A DNA stretch of 64,000 nt from Marinibactrum halimedae (GCF_021234875.1 NZ_JAJQVM010000030.1:1-64000); one strand, 5' to 3'; shown: positions 29,319-39,019, counted from the stretch's first letter. The notes: generated from the sequence alone by a model not told the origin. A program made the numbers and translations.

Positions 29319-29789
29319 ATGTCAAATATTACTGTGGTAGAAGGCGATTTTCGCTCAGTAACGGGGAAATATGCCCTGATTGTCAGCCGTTGGAATAGCT
29401 TTGTGGTAGAAAGCTTGAAAGAGGGGGCGCTGGATACATTGCGCCGTCATGGTGTGGATGACAGTAATATCACCATTTATTACGTTCCGGGTGCATTTGA
29501 GTTTCCGTTGGCAGCACAACGCATTGCCGCAAAAGGTGAATTTGATGCCATTATTGCGTTGGGTGCGGTCATTCGTGGTGGTACACCACACTTTGACTAT
29601 GTGGCTGGTGAGTGTACGAAGGGCTTAGCTCAGGTATCACTGTCTGCCGATGTACCCGTCACCTTTGGTGTTCTTACTGTCGATTCCATTGAGCAGGCCA
29701 TTGAGCGTTCGGGCACGAAAGCCGGAAATAAAGGTGAAGAAGCAGCCAAAACGGCATTAGAAATGGTGTCGCTGCTGTCACAGGTGTAA
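29319..29789 (+). CDS. ribH: 6,7-dimethyl-8-ribityllumazine synthase
   Basis: A 156-residue enzyme with the substrate-binding [20 protein letters not shown] and [14 protein letters not shown] motifs, including the catalytic His. It condenses the ribAB products to lumazine. ATG 29319 has GGGAAAAAAG directly upstream; the TTG at 29307 is in frame but less likely. Confidence 0.96.
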   Translation: MSNITVVEGDFRSVTGKYALIVSRWNSFVVESLKEGALDTLRRHGVDDSNITIYYVPGAFEFPLAAQRIAAKGEFDAIIALGAVIRGGTPHFDYVAGECTKGLAQVSLSADVPVTFGVLTVDSIEQAIERSGTKAGNKGEEAAKTALEMVSLLSQV

Positions 29790-29796
29790 GCCCTTA

Positions 29797-29857
29797 GAGA
29801 AAGCGGGTTTCATACGCGTCATCAGCGATTTCATAGAAGCCCGTTATTTCTCGTTTT
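29797..29857 (+). terminator. imperfect stem-loop after ribH
   Basis: GAGAAAGCGGGTTTC pairs with GAAGCCCGTTATTTCTC across about 24 bases and is followed by GTTTTGTTTTT. It could terminate or attenuate transcription between ribH and nusB. Confidence 0.5.
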
Positions 29858-29896
29858 GTTTTTGTAAATCGTTTTTTGTAAACCGTTCTTTGTAAA
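29855..29896. repeat. 14-bp tandem repeat, about three copies
   Basis: TCGTTTTTTGTAAA (29869-29882) and CCGTTCTTTGTAAA (29883-29896), preceded by a related TTGTTTTTGTAAA, immediately before nusB. Confidence 0.75.
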
Positions 29897-29911
29897 TTGA
29901 GTGATAAATTC

Positions 29912-30349
29912 ATGAGTGTTTCTCCAGCTGCGCGTCGTAAAGCGCGGCATTATGCTATGCAAGCCCTGTATCAATGGCACATGACCGGTGCTGCGCTAAA
30001 CATCATTGAGGCCGAGTTTCGTACCGACTACGACATGAAGCCAGTGGATGTTGTCTACTTCAGGGAGCTTCTGCATCGCATTCCTGCCAATGTGTCTGAT
30101 ATCGATAGCCAGTATAAAGACTTCCTTCAGGGGCGCAGTCTCGAAGAGTTAGACCCGGTGACTTTAGCTTTATTGCGCATGGCCACCTACGAGCTGAAAG
30201 AGCGTATTGATGTTCCCTACAAAGTCGTCATCAACGAGGCGGTGTCTCTGGCGAAAAAATTTGGTGCGACGGATGCACACAAGTTTATTAACGGTGTACT
30301 GGATAAAGCGGCACAAAAACTGCGTGGCGCCGAAGTGAATGCGGGATGA
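29912..30349 (+). CDS. nusB: transcription antitermination protein NusB
   Basis: A 145-residue all-helical protein with the family's [15 protein letters not shown] start and the C-terminal [27 protein letters not shown]. With NusE(S10) it binds boxA of rRNA leaders. ATG 29912 is chosen; TTG 29897 is in frame five codons earlier. The stop lies in the first unit of a 16-bp triplication. Confidence 0.96.
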   Translation: MSVSPAARRKARHYAMQALYQWHMTGAALNIIEAEFRTDYDMKPVDVVYFRELLHRIPANVSDIDSQYKDFLQGRSLEELDPVTLALLRMATYELKERIDVPYKVVINEAVSLAKKFGATDAHKFINGVLDKAAQKLRGAEVNAG

Positions 30350-30391
30350 AGCGAGTGTCGGATGAAGTAAATATAGGATGAGGTGAACATA
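30344..30391. repeat. 16-bp tandem repeat, three copies, over the nusB stop
   Basis: GGATGAAGCGAGTGTC, GGATGAAGTAAATATA and GGATGAGGTGAACATA are contiguous. The TGA in the first copy is the nusB stop codon. Confidence 0.8.
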
Positions 30392-30495
30392 GGACGGTGT
30401 CAGAGTTGTTTGATGTTTCATCCGATGACATCACCGCGTTTGGCGATATAACGAAACAGTAGTAACAAACGGCATAACGACTAAGGGGAAGCAGA

Positions 30496-31458
30496 GTGTC
30501 GGTGGGTGAGTTTCAGCTAATTCAAGAGTACTTTGCAAAAGAATTGAGCGCTTTTGGGGTCAATTTGGGTATTGGCGATGACTGTGCGTTGTTGACGGTA
30601 CCGGAGGGGCGCCAATTGGCCGTGTCAATGGATACCCTTGTTGGGGGTGTTCACTTTCCCAAAAACGCCGACCCAGAGCTGATCGCAGAGCGTGCTGTCC
30701 GTGTGTGTGTTAGTGATTTGGCGGCCATGGGTGCTGAGCCGTTATGGTTTACTCTAGGCCTTACCATGCCCAGCAGTGAGAGCAATTGGCTTTCAGGGTT
30801 TAGCCGAGGCTTATTCAAAGCGGCATCCGAGTACAATATTAGCTTAGTGGGAGGAGACACCACGAGCGGGCCTTTGGCCATTACACTCCAGGTACATGGC
30901 TCGGTCTTACCCGATAAGGCACTCCAACGTTGCAATGCCCGAGTTGGTGACGTTATTTTCGTCACTGGTAATCTAGGCGATGGTGCAGCGGCGCTGGCGG
31001 TCATTAAAAAAGAGTTTGAGGTAGGCAAGTCCGCTTTTGCCTATTTAATGAGCCGCTATTACACCCCTAAGGCTCGAATCCGTGAAGGCCAGTTGTTGAC
31101 CAAAATTGGACATGCCGCGATAGATGTCTCAGATGGTTTATTGGCAGACCTTGGCCATATTTGCAAAGCCAGTGGTGTGGCCGCCGTGATTGAGGCCGAG
31201 CGCCTCCCTATTTCTGACCCCGTCAAAAAGCTTTGTGACCCTGATACTGCCATGACGTGGGCGTTGACCGGAGGGGATGATTATGAACTCTGTTTTACCA
31301 TTCCACCAAGTCGTTTGAGGGTGTTTGAAGACCTTCAGGCCAAATACAACTTTGATTGCACGGCAATCGGGGAGATTGTGTCAGGTGATGGTGTGTCGTG
31401 TCTTAGTGAAGGACGAGTAGTACTTCCCCCCAAGTCGGCAGGTTATGAGCATTTTTAA
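30496..31458 (+). CDS. thiL: thiamine-monophosphate kinase
   Basis: A 320-residue AIR-synthase-fold kinase. The GIGDDCALL and SMDTLVGGVHF metal sites, LVGGDTTSGPLA and the late ALTGGDDYELCFT define ThiL, which makes thiamine diphosphate. It starts at GTG 30496, supported by AGGGGAAG upstream. The nusB-thiL-pgpA order is conserved in gammaproteobacteria. Confidence 0.95.
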   Translation: MSVGEFQLIQEYFAKELSAFGVNLGIGDDCALLTVPEGRQLAVSMDTLVGGVHFPKNADPELIAERAVRVCVSDLAAMGAEPLWFTLGLTMPSSESNWLSGFSRGLFKAASEYNISLVGGDTTSGPLAITLQVHGSVLPDKALQRCNARVGDVIFVTGNLGDGAAALAVIKKEFEVGKSAFAYLMSRYYTPKARIREGQLLTKIGHAAIDVSDGLLADLGHICKASGVAAVIEAERLPISDPVKKLCDPDTAMTWALTGGDDYELCFTIPPSRLRVFEDLQAKYNFDCTAIGEIVSGDGVSCLSEGRVVLPPKSAGYEHF

Positions 31459-31572
31459 TCTTTAAGATGGGTAGCGTTTGGTTTTGGTGAAGTGAGGTGT
31501 GTGAGCCAGATGTGAGCGAGTAAAGTACTCTGGGCCAAATCCGGGCTATTCAGTTTTAGATGTTCTTCCTAA

Positions 31573-31650
31573 TAACCATTAGATCTTAACCATTAGATCT
31601 TAACCATTAGATCTTAACCATTAGATCTTAACCATTAGATCTTAGCCATT
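31573..31650. repeat. 14-bp perfect tandem repeat, five and a half copies
   Basis: TAACCATTAGATCT is repeated five times without a mismatch (31573-31642), then a partial TAGCCATT. It fills the thiL-pgpA spacer. Perfect identity suggests a recent, still unstable array. Confidence 0.95.
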
Positions 31651-31709
31651 ACAGCAAAGAGCGAAATAGAAACGCCCCAGCAGTATTTGGGATGTGAGTG
31701 TTGTATTTT

Positions 31710-32210
31710 ATGTCTGCATCGAAAAAATCCATCAATACCCCCTCATTCAAACAGATATTGACTAACCCTTGGCATTTTTTTGCTTTTGGGTTTGGTAGTG
31801 GTTTATCTCCCAAAGCACCCGGTACGGTAGGCACACTTGCGGCAATTCCCTTATGGTGGGCAATGCAGTCGCTACCTTTTGGTGTGTTGGTAGGCATTAT
31901 TACCGTCAGTTTCGTATTAGGGGTGTGGGTCTGTGCGCAATCTTCACGCCAGTTGCAAGTCCATGACCACCCAGGCATTGTGTGGGATGAATTTGTAGGC
32001 TATTGGATTACGATGTTAGCCGCTCCTAAAGAGTGGTGGTGGATAATCGTCGGCTTTGGCCTTTTCCGTTTTTTCGACATTATAAAGCCTTGGCCCATTG
32101 GTTGGGTCGATCGGCGTGTTAAAGGCGGGTTTGGCATTATGGTGGATGATGCCATTGCCGGTATTTTAGCGGCTCTCGTGCTTTATATGTTGACTTTGTT
32201 GGTTGTGTAA
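31710..32210 (+). CDS. pgpA: phosphatidylglycerophosphatase A
   Basis: A 166-residue membrane protein with the PgpA signatures GSGLSPKAPGTVGTLAA, GIVWDEFVGYW and FRFFDIIKPWPI. Several hydrophobic helices are present. It removes phosphate from phosphatidylglycerophosphate to give phosphatidylglycerol. Start ATG 31710 is favoured by family length; GTG 31698 is an in-frame option. Confidence 0.93.
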   Translation: MSASKKSINTPSFKQILTNPWHFFAFGFGSGLSPKAPGTVGTLAAIPLWWAMQSLPFGVLVGIITVSFVLGVWVCAQSSRQLQVHDHPGIVWDEFVGYWITMLAAPKEWWWIIVGFGLFRFFDIIKPWPIGWVDRRVKGGFGIMVDDAIAGILAALVLYMLTLLVV

Positions 32211-32262
32211 GAGTATTTGAATACAAGAGTGTTTGAACAAACAAGGATAGAGAGGTTGATTT

Positions 32263-32919
32263 ATGAAAGGCGTAACACGCTTATGGGGAGTGGTCGGAGT
32301 GTGGCTGTTGGCAATGTTGATGTCTGCTGGGGCCATTGCCAATAAAATTACGGTGAAAGGGTTGTTTGCAGGCAGTGCGGTGCTAGAAATAAATGGACAA
32401 CAGCGCTTGTTGAAGCAAGGCAAAACCAGCCCAGAGGGCGTTAAGTTGATTTCGGCTAACAGTAAAATGGCGGTGGTGGAAGTGAGTGGCCAGCGTCATA
32501 CCCTTAAGTTGAGCCAGGGTATTGCGGGTGCTTATAAGGCTCCCGAGAAAAAAGACGTGAGAATCCTGTCTAGCCAGGGCGGGCACTTCTATACCAATGG
32601 GAATATCAATGGTCAATCGGTTAACTTTTTGGTGGATACCGGGGCAACCTTTATTTCCATGAATCAATCCACTGCAGATCGATTGAATATTGATTATCGC
32701 TCGGGCAGGCGTGCTCAGTCCCATACCGCCAATGGTATGGCGCAAATTTACGTGGTTAGCCTTCGGGCCGTTGAGATTGGAGGATTGGTGGTGAACAATG
32801 TCCAAGCATCTGTGCATTTAGGATCATCACCAGAAACCGTTTTGTTGGGAAATAGCTTCCTCAGCAAAATGAATATGAAGACCGAAGGTAACGTTCTGAT
32901 TTTGAGCAGTAAAATATAA
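32263..32919 (+). CDS. periplasmic retropepsin-like aspartic protease (TIGR02281-type)
   Basis: A 218-residue protein with an N-terminal signal peptide (cut after AIA-N, about residue 27). A small beta region (about 30-90) precedes a single-lobe aspartic protease domain with the active site FLVDTGATFISMN (D-T-G-A) and a late VLLGNSFLSKM (family: LLGMSFL). Single-lobe enzymes of this type act as dimers. The substrate is unknown. It is encoded between pgpA and ribA in the same direction. Confidence 0.85.
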   Translation: MKGVTRLWGVVGVWLLAMLMSAGAIANKITVKGLFAGSAVLEINGQQRLLKQGKTSPEGVKLISANSKMAVVEVSGQRHTLKLSQGIAGAYKAPEKKDVRILSSQGGHFYTNGNINGQSVNFLVDTGATFISMNQSTADRLNIDYRSGRRAQSHTANGMAQIYVVSLRAVEIGGLVVNNVQASVHLGSSPETVLLGNSFLSKMNMKTEGNVLILSSKI

Positions 32920-32972
32920 AATACAATGAGTTACCGATGGCAGTTTCTTGAGTTGAGAATTGAGGTTTTTGA

Positions 32973-33566
32973 GTGACGGTTAAATTTATTGAATCCTGTA
33001 AGTTGCCTACACCGTTTGGCATTTTTGATATGCATGGCTTTCAGGATGAGCAAGACCCAACAAAAGAGCATGTTGTGTTAACGATGGGGGACATTAAACT
33101 CGATGAGCCTGTGTTGGCACGAGTGCATTCAGAGTGTTTAACCGGAGATGGGTTGTTCAGCTTACGTTGCGACTGCGGTGCGCAGTTGCAGGCCGCGATG
33201 CATAAAATTTCACAAGAAGGGCGTGGTGTAATCTTTTACTTGCGGCAAGAGGGGCGAGGCATTGGTTTATTAAATAAAATCCGTGCTTACCATTTGCAAG
33301 ATGCCGGGGCCGATACCGTTGAGGCTAACGAGCGTTTAGGCTTTGGGGCAGATATGCGTGACTATCGTATGCTTCGCCCTATGCTAGATCACTTTGGTAT
33401 ACGACAGTTACGGTTAATGACGAATAACCCAAGAAAAGTGAATGCTTTAACAGACTTGGGAATTGATGTGGTTGAGCGTATGCCTCATGAAACTGGGCGT
33501 AACCCTCATAATGCCGACTATTTAAGAACGAAAAAAGGAAAGTTAGGTCATTTGTTAGATGAGTAA
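32973..33566 (+). CDS. ribA: GTP cyclohydrolase II
   Basis: A 197-residue enzyme with the complete zinc site C55, C66 and C68 ([17 protein letters not shown]), the catalytic [13 protein letters not shown] and the C-terminal [10 protein letters not shown]. It opens GTP to start riboflavin synthesis, supplying the activity lost from the RibBX C-terminal domain. It starts at GTG 32973. Confidence 0.96.
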   Translation: MTVKFIESCKLPTPFGIFDMHGFQDEQDPTKEHVVLTMGDIKLDEPVLARVHSECLTGDGLFSLRCDCGAQLQAAMHKISQEGRGVIFYLRQEGRGIGLLNKIRAYHLQDAGADTVEANERLGFGADMRDYRMLRPMLDHFGIRQLRLMTNNPRKVNALTDLGIDVVERMPHETGRNPHNADYLRTKKGKLGHLLDE

Positions 33567-33996
33567 GCAGAGTTACCTGAATTTGTTGAGACAGTAACGA
33601 CTAATAAGGCCAGAGAGTGCGGCAAAAATTTTGAGGTTGTTCAAAATGTTACAGTCTTTCAGGCTATTTGCTTTATAAATTAGATTTATAAGCAACCCTT
33701 CTTATGACGACTGGTGTGTAGAGAGTCTTTCCCTAGTCGTTTTTCACCTTTGATTTTTTATATTAATTTTCTAGTCTTCTTTTTTCTTTATTATTTCCAC
33801 TCGTAATACATGTTTTTATTGCCATTAATTATGGTGCCAATCGAACTTTGTTGTATGGTTAATGAAGATTTTGGCGAGAGATAGTGAATGCTGTCACCAA
33901 AAACTTCTAATTATCGTATTTAGTTTCCACTGATTCATTGCGTTCAAACTGTTTAGAGTAATTGCAGATAGATCTCATAATTCTTGGGTATAATCA
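33567..33996. other. intergenic after ribA
   Basis: 430 bp. It holds two hairpins: TTGCTTTATAAAT-TAG-ATTTATAAGCAA (33668-33695) and the terminator at 33707. The remainder is AT-rich, with no gene or clear operator before the EAL protein. Confidence 0.5.
33707..33745 (+). terminator. probable terminator of the rib/pgpA/ribA block
   Basis: ACGACTGG and CCTAGTCGT pair with one bulged T and are followed by TTTT. It lies about 140 bp beyond the ribA stop. Confidence 0.5.
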
Positions 33997-36036
33997 ATGG
34001 ATACAGATGCGCTCATTTACGGATGGCACATGAATCCCCAATTCAAAGATCGGCGAAAACAGTTACATCTTACACACCTGCGTAAACGTCAATGGTTGGT
34101 GATTTGTGTCGTCTATATCTTTTCTATGATCTGTTTTTCGGAGTTTATCTACCGTATGGGGGCGGCAAAAATTCTCGATATGGTTGATTCTCGTATGGAT
34201 ACACTTGCTGCCGTCGTACCTTTAGTACTGGGGGAGCGTTATTTTGATAGTTTGAGTTTCGATCCCAGTTTGTATTTGGATGAGCGTACTTTTGATCAAG
34301 GTCGGGATGCACTAAATGTTTTATTGGATTCATCCACATCGGAAATGATCAATGTAGAGGCGTTGTTTGTTGTCGTAGAATATGAGAGGAAAGTGTATGT
34401 AGTGGCAACCTCTCGAAAAAAGCACCCTCTCAGTGGTAATCGCGTTAAGCCTTTTGTTAATTGGGCATTAACCAATAATGCATTGATGTCGTCGTTTCAA
34501 TCATCTAAGCCACACTATGTGAATGCTAATCGCTCTTTTGGCCAATATCGTAGCCTTTATCTACCCTATGAGTTTGCCAATGGGCTACGCACGGTAGTGG
34601 GTGTCGAGGTCAGTGCCAGTGAGGTGGCACGTATTCATTCTCTGATGAGGTGGCTGGCATTATTTTCTGTTGGGTTTTTGGCATTTTTGGGTCTGCCATT
34701 TATCTTATTCTCTCGATCCAGTTTGAAAAATGAAATCATTGCATTAACCACGGATTCATTAGTGGGATTACCAAATCGTATGGCCTTGATGAGTGACATT
34801 GGGCGTTTTAATGAAGCCACAGTGGCGATGATCAATATCAATGGTTTTTCAAAAATCAATTTTAGCTATGGATCTGCGGCAGCAGACAATATTCTCTCTC
34901 AAGTAGCCCAATCAATACAGTCATATTTTTCTGATGAAAATGATATCCGAGTTTATCGTTTAGCGGCAGATCGATTTGGTGTGTTGGTACCTCGTTGTGT
35001 TTCTAATTTTGAAATGAACAGCTTATTTCGTACTTTGGCTGACCAGTTACATGCTCAATCCTTTTCGTTTCCAGGAAAAGCCACAGGCAGTTTGAGGTTT
35101 GTGATTGGCGTTGCCAATTCTAATGCTGGGCCAGTGCTAAATTTATTAACCTATGCCAATTTGGCGATTATCGAAGCGAATATCGAGCAAGTAGAATTTA
35201 AGGTGCTTAGTGAGTACCAACAATTGCCGAATGTTTTTCAGCGAGAATTGCGCATTACTCAAAAAGCGGTGGAATCACTAAAAAACAATGGTGTAACACC
35301 CTATTTTCAGCCAGTGTTTCGAGCAGAAGACTTTACGGTTGTGCACTATGAAGTGTTATTGCGCATTGAAGATAATATGGGAAAGTCCATCGCTCGTCCC
35401 GATGAAATGCTAACGTTACTCAGACAGCAACGCTTGGAATTGACGGTCACAAAGCAGTTGTTGGAAAAATCATTGAAGATTGCTCATAGGCATAACTTGT
35501 GTTGCTCGTTTAATTTATCTCCTTCGTTATTACAACAAGATCCCGCCTTAGAAATGCTTGCCTCTTACATGCGAAACTACAGCAAGCATATGATGTTTGA
35601 ATTGGCAGAAAACGAAGCATTGTTATACCGTGATGTGACTCAAGATTTTTTTCGTGAAGCAAAAAAAATAGGTGTGCCTATTGGCATTGATGAATTTGGA
35701 AAGCAGTTTTCAAATGTAGACCGGCTTATTTCCTTGCAGGTGGATTTTATCAAAATTGACGGACGATTGGTTTCTAGAATCACGCAAAATCAGGGTGTTC
35801 ATAATACTGTAAAGGGTTTGATTGAGCTGGCCAACCAGCAAGGTATTGATACTGTTGCACAGCATTGCGAAAGTGAGCATGTGGTAGATGCCGTTAAACA
35901 GCTTGATGTGGTCTATTTGCAGGGGTTTTATCTCTGCCAGCCCATGAATCAAGAGGCGTTGGAGCAGTTTCTCCTCCGCCAAAATGAACAAGTCAATGAG
36001 TTGGATATAAAAGACCCTAGTATAAATAAAGGATGA
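33997..36036 (+). CDS. membrane protein with degenerate GGDEF and EAL domains
   Basis: A 679-residue protein. TM1 is at about 30-52, a periplasmic domain of about 155 residues follows, and TM2 is at about 213-237. The GGDEF domain (about 245-400) has AADRF where the active-site GGDEF should be, so cyclase activity is not expected. The EAL domain (about 425-665) reads EVL for EAL and DEFG for DDFG. NLSPSLL, ELAENEAL and FIKIDG are kept, but AQHCES replaces the usual AE-x-VE. It may bind c-di-GMP without hydrolysing it, or be weakly active. ATG 33997 is taken as start; ATG 34030 is possible. Confidence 0.82.
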   Translation: MDTDALIYGWHMNPQFKDRRKQLHLTHLRKRQWLVICVVYIFSMICFSEFIYRMGAAKILDMVDSRMDTLAAVVPLVLGERYFDSLSFDPSLYLDERTFDQGRDALNVLLDSSTSEMINVEALFVVVEYERKVYVVATSRKKHPLSGNRVKPFVNWALTNNALMSSFQSSKPHYVNANRSFGQYRSLYLPYEFANGLRTVVGVEVSASEVARIHSLMRWLALFSVGFLAFLGLPFILFSRSSLKNEIIALTTDSLVGLPNRMALMSDIGRFNEATVAMININGFSKINFSYGSAAADNILSQVAQSIQSYFSDENDIRVYRLAADRFGVLVPRCVSNFEMNSLFRTLADQLHAQSFSFPGKATGSLRFVIGVANSNAGPVLNLLTYANLAIIEANIEQVEFKVLSEYQQLPNVFQRELRITQKAVESLKNNGVTPYFQPVFRAEDFTVVHYEVLLRIEDNMGKSIARPDEMLTLLRQQRLELTVTKQLLEKSLKIAHRHNLCCSFNLSPSLLQQDPALEMLASYMRNYSKHMMFELAENEALLYRDVTQDFFREAKKIGVPIGIDEFGKQFSNVDRLISLQVDFIKIDGRLVSRITQNQGVHNTVKGLIELANQQGIDTVAQHCESEHVVDAVKQLDVVYLQGFYLCQPMNQEALEQFLLRQNEQVNELDIKDPSINKG

Positions 36037-36058
36037 ATGCTTATTTCTATTTTTTGTA

Positions 36059-36097
36059 GGCGTTTTTTACTGGCGTTTTTACAGACGTTTTTACAGA
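36059..36097. repeat. 13-bp tandem repeat, three copies
   Basis: GGCGTTTTTTACT, GGCGTTTTTACAG and ACGTTTTTACAGA follow one another just after the GGDEF-EAL stop. Confidence 0.8.
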
Positions 36098-36220
36098 AAA
36101 GCTCTTGTAAAGAGCCACTGCTAGTGTGGAAAGAAAATATGGTAGAGTAATAAAAAGATTTAAGGGTTTGCAAAAAAGAAAAGCATCAGCATCCTTGCCG
36201 ATTTTTCTAAGAGAGAGTGT

Positions 36221-38608
36221 TTAGAATTTATATGCCATGCTGGCTTGGAAATGACGAGGCAATTCCGGTAATACAATTTGGCTACCAAACAGGTTAGGGA
36301 AGTTTGCACGATAATAGCGTTCATCGGTTAGGTTTTTTCCGGTTAGGCTGAACGACCAATCTTCGTACTCGTAAAATAAACCTGCATTCACTAATGTATA
36401 AGCCGGTAATTCAACTGCTTGCGAGTAGCCAGAATAAACGGAATCGGCACGGACCACGCTGGTATTTACCGCAAGGCCATTGTTAAAGTCATAAGTTCCG
36501 GTGAAAGAGTAAACGTTTTCTGGGATGCCGGCTTTACGAGCGTCGCTTTCACTTGATGCAGGTGGAAAACCACTAATATTACCGCCATACATTAATGTTG
36601 GGTCGATATCTAAATCTTCGGCACCATAAAAGCTGAAGCGGCCATCATTTTCAACCGTATTTAAATTAACCACTTCAACATTAGTATAACCAGCGGTTAA
36701 TACTAAGCTTTCGTTCACAACCCAGCGTAATTCTGCTTCAAGTCCTTCTGTTCGGTCAGCTGAGTTTGTTACGATAGATTGTGCACTGAAGTCAGTACGT
36801 TCTTGTTCGTATACCGAGACGGCAAAATATAAACTGTCGTCAAGGAAGCTACCTTTTACACCGACTTCTTTCAATGTGGAAACATCCATGGCTGTGCCAT
36901 CTTCAATATTTCCAACCGTTAACTCAGCCCCTTGCCCGGCAACCGTCGTCGCTTGCTCAGAAAAAGTGACATAAGGAATTAAACCAATAGAAGTGTCGTA
37001 GCTTAAGCTCACTGTCCATGAAACACCTTCATCAGTGTCAGAAGCGCTGTCAGATTCATCTTCGTCTAATGGGAATAACAGTTTATCAACAGGAATGCTG
37101 CTTTCCATATCAATAGTGTCATAACGCAACCCAATTAAGGTTGATAAACCAGAGTCAAATGTAAAGTCGGCTAAAAAAGCCATTCCTAAGTTGAGATAAT
37201 TACCTTCTGAATAAGTGGTGTAGTCATCGTCAATTTGAGTTGCCAGTAATCGACGGTCTAATGCAGACGACTCCATGGTTAAATCACGACGGTTAAAAAA
37301 CTCATTAATAAAGTCATCACCATGCTCGAATTCTGTATAGCGAATAGAGGGTGATGCTTGTAAAGAGGCTGTCATGCCGTCAGCATCAATGGATTTGGAG
37401 AAGACTAACTTATTTTCGATCACAGAAGAGTCATGAAACTGAGAAAACCCATAGGCATTTTCATTTAGGTTATCGTAAGTTTCATAAAATAACTGGTTTT
37501 TAATTTCCAAGTCACTTTCAGTGGTATAAATGGTGTCGAAATAAAGGGTGATGACTTCATTCGTGAGAAGGTCGTCTTCTGAAACTAAGACTTGATTGCC
37601 ATCCAGTTGAGTCGTGCCCACATTCTGTAAAGCCATGTTAGGTGTGACGGTAGACTCGCTTACACCGCCCGGGCGAAATGAAAATTGATCGACATCAGCG
37701 GCACCATATTCCTGATGAGATATAAATCCGTCACCGTTGGTATCCAGTGGTATGGCTGTGCCTGTTATATAAGTCCCATTATCCACAAGCTCTTGGGTTA
37801 AGCGGTTCCAGCCCGCCACTTGGTTACCATCAAAATCATGATACATCCCGCCAAATTGAAAACGCAGGTTATCGTTTGCGTCCACATCAAAAGAGGCTTG
37901 TAAAATGGTTTGTTCGGTATTGGTATTGTCGTAATAACTGCCAGAATCTTCGACTTCCCCATAAAGGTAATACCCAACGTTATCGGCTAATGGCCCACCA
38001 ACTTCTGCGGTAGCGATATTTTTATCCCAACTGCCTGTGGTGTAAGAAAACTCCCCTTCGTGGTTTTCTAAATATTGGCCACCATCCGCGCGGGCAGATT
38101 TCGGGTTGAAGTTTAAGTAGCCGCCAATTTTTGATGGGCCGTAAATAGGTGACGCGGGGCCCCGCACAATATCAATACGATCTGAGGCACCAATAGGCGT
38201 TGGATAGTTGCCTGGATTGTCTAATCGGCGTACCCCACGAAAATAGGTTTCACCCGGTGTGCCACGTACATCCAGTGAGCCGGCAACACCAAAGAAAGAT
38301 TGAGTAAAGGTCCCTGGTGCAAAGGCCACCAGCTCATCAATATCACCTACATTAAATCGTTCTAATTGTTCAGAACTGATTGTAGAAGCAGAACGTGGTG
38401 TTTCTAAAATAGATTTTCCGAAACCAAAAATTTCGACATCCTCACCAGGAAGACTGCCCAGAGAGCCTTGGACAACCACCTCTTCAATTTTTGCTTCTTG
38501 TGATAAGGCGTGAGTGGAAATGGTTAACGCTGTAATTGCTCCCAGTGTTGCAAAGCACAGCGGTTTTTTCAGAAATAGTGGGGATGCTTTCCACTCGATA
38601 GTTTTCAT
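36221..38608 (-). CDS. TonB-dependent siderophore-type receptor with an EF-hand loop
   Basis: A 795-residue outer-membrane receptor. Signal peptide to about residue 36, TonB-box-like IEEVVVQGS at 41-49, and a plug domain with RSASTISSEQLERFNVGDI and SLDVRGTPGETYFRGV. A 22-strand-type barrel follows, ending in a C-terminal aromatic MAYKF as for BAM substrates. Residues 289-300 read DTNGDGFISHQE, a canonical EF-hand loop, in what should be an extracellular loop. The plug resembles FecA/FhuE-like siderophore receptors. I saw no convincing Fur box upstream and no siderophore gene nearby; ligand unknown. Confidence 0.9.
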   Translation of the reverse strand: MKTIEWKASPLFLKKPLCFATLGAITALTISTHALSQEAKIEEVVVQGSLGSLPGEDVEIFGFGKSILETPRSASTISSEQLERFNVGDIDELVAFAPGTFTQSFFGVAGSLDVRGTPGETYFRGVRRLDNPGNYPTPIGASDRIDIVRGPASPIYGPSKIGGYLNFNPKSARADGGQYLENHEGEFSYTTGSWDKNIATAEVGGPLADNVGYYLYGEVEDSGSYYDNTNTEQTILQASFDVDANDNLRFQFGGMYHDFDGNQVAGWNRLTQELVDNGTYITGTAIPLDTNGDGFISHQEYGAADVDQFSFRPGGVSESTVTPNMALQNVGTTQLDGNQVLVSEDDLLTNEVITLYFDTIYTTESDLEIKNQLFYETYDNLNENAYGFSQFHDSSVIENKLVFSKSIDADGMTASLQASPSIRYTEFEHGDDFINEFFNRRDLTMESSALDRRLLATQIDDDYTTYSEGNYLNLGMAFLADFTFDSGLSTLIGLRYDTIDMESSIPVDKLLFPLDEDESDSASDTDEGVSWTVSLSYDTSIGLIPYVTFSEQATTVAGQGAELTVGNIEDGTAMDVSTLKEVGVKGSFLDDSLYFAVSVYEQERTDFSAQSIVTNSADRTEGLEAELRWVVNESLVLTAGYTNVEVVNLNTVENDGRFSFYGAEDLDIDPTLMYGGNISGFPPASSESDARKAGIPENVYSFTGTYDFNNGLAVNTSVVRADSVYSGYSQAVELPAYTLVNAGLFYEYEDWSFSLTGKNLTDERYYRANFPNLFGSQIVLPELPRHFQASMAYKF

Positions 38609-38961
38609 AGACGCCTCGGCATTTTCAACATTTGTACAGGTTTGTCAGTGGTACAGGTTGTAAAAACTGTAATGGGTAATGACAGGTCATCAGTCGTGAG
38701 GATTAGTGCTATTTACGTTGTCCTCAAAAACGAATGAGACGACTTTGCTGAGCATGAACGATGCCAACTTACTTGTCGGAGTGGTCAGGAAAGTAAAAAG
38801 GTTAATTTTTGTAAAAACTCCTCTTTTTGAAAACGTTTACTGCATGGCTGGTCATCTTGAAAAAAACTTATGGTGCACTTGAATAAAAAGGTGGTTCTTA
38901 TTGGTGCGTTATTTCTGTATTTGTAACGGGTTTTGATTTGTTGTTGAGGTGAATAATAGGA

Positions 38962-39010
38962 GAGGTGAGTGGTCGAGGGATGAGTGGTCGAGAGGTGAAT
39001 AGTCGGTAGA
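38962..39010. repeat. degenerate 15-16-bp tandem repeat, three copies
   Basis: Units resembling GAGGTGAGTGGTCGAG, GGATGAGTGGTCGAG and AGGTGAATAGTCGG lie immediately upstream of the yjfI operators. Confidence 0.7.
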
Positions 39011-39019
39011 TAAATTCTG

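Noticed and set aside
31573-31650. possible CRISPR array
   Set aside because: Units are 14 bp and contiguous, with no spacers and no cas genes.
38609-38780. Fur box for the TonB-dependent receptor
   Set aside because: No stretch resembles the GATAATGATAATCATTATC-type consensus closely enough to report.
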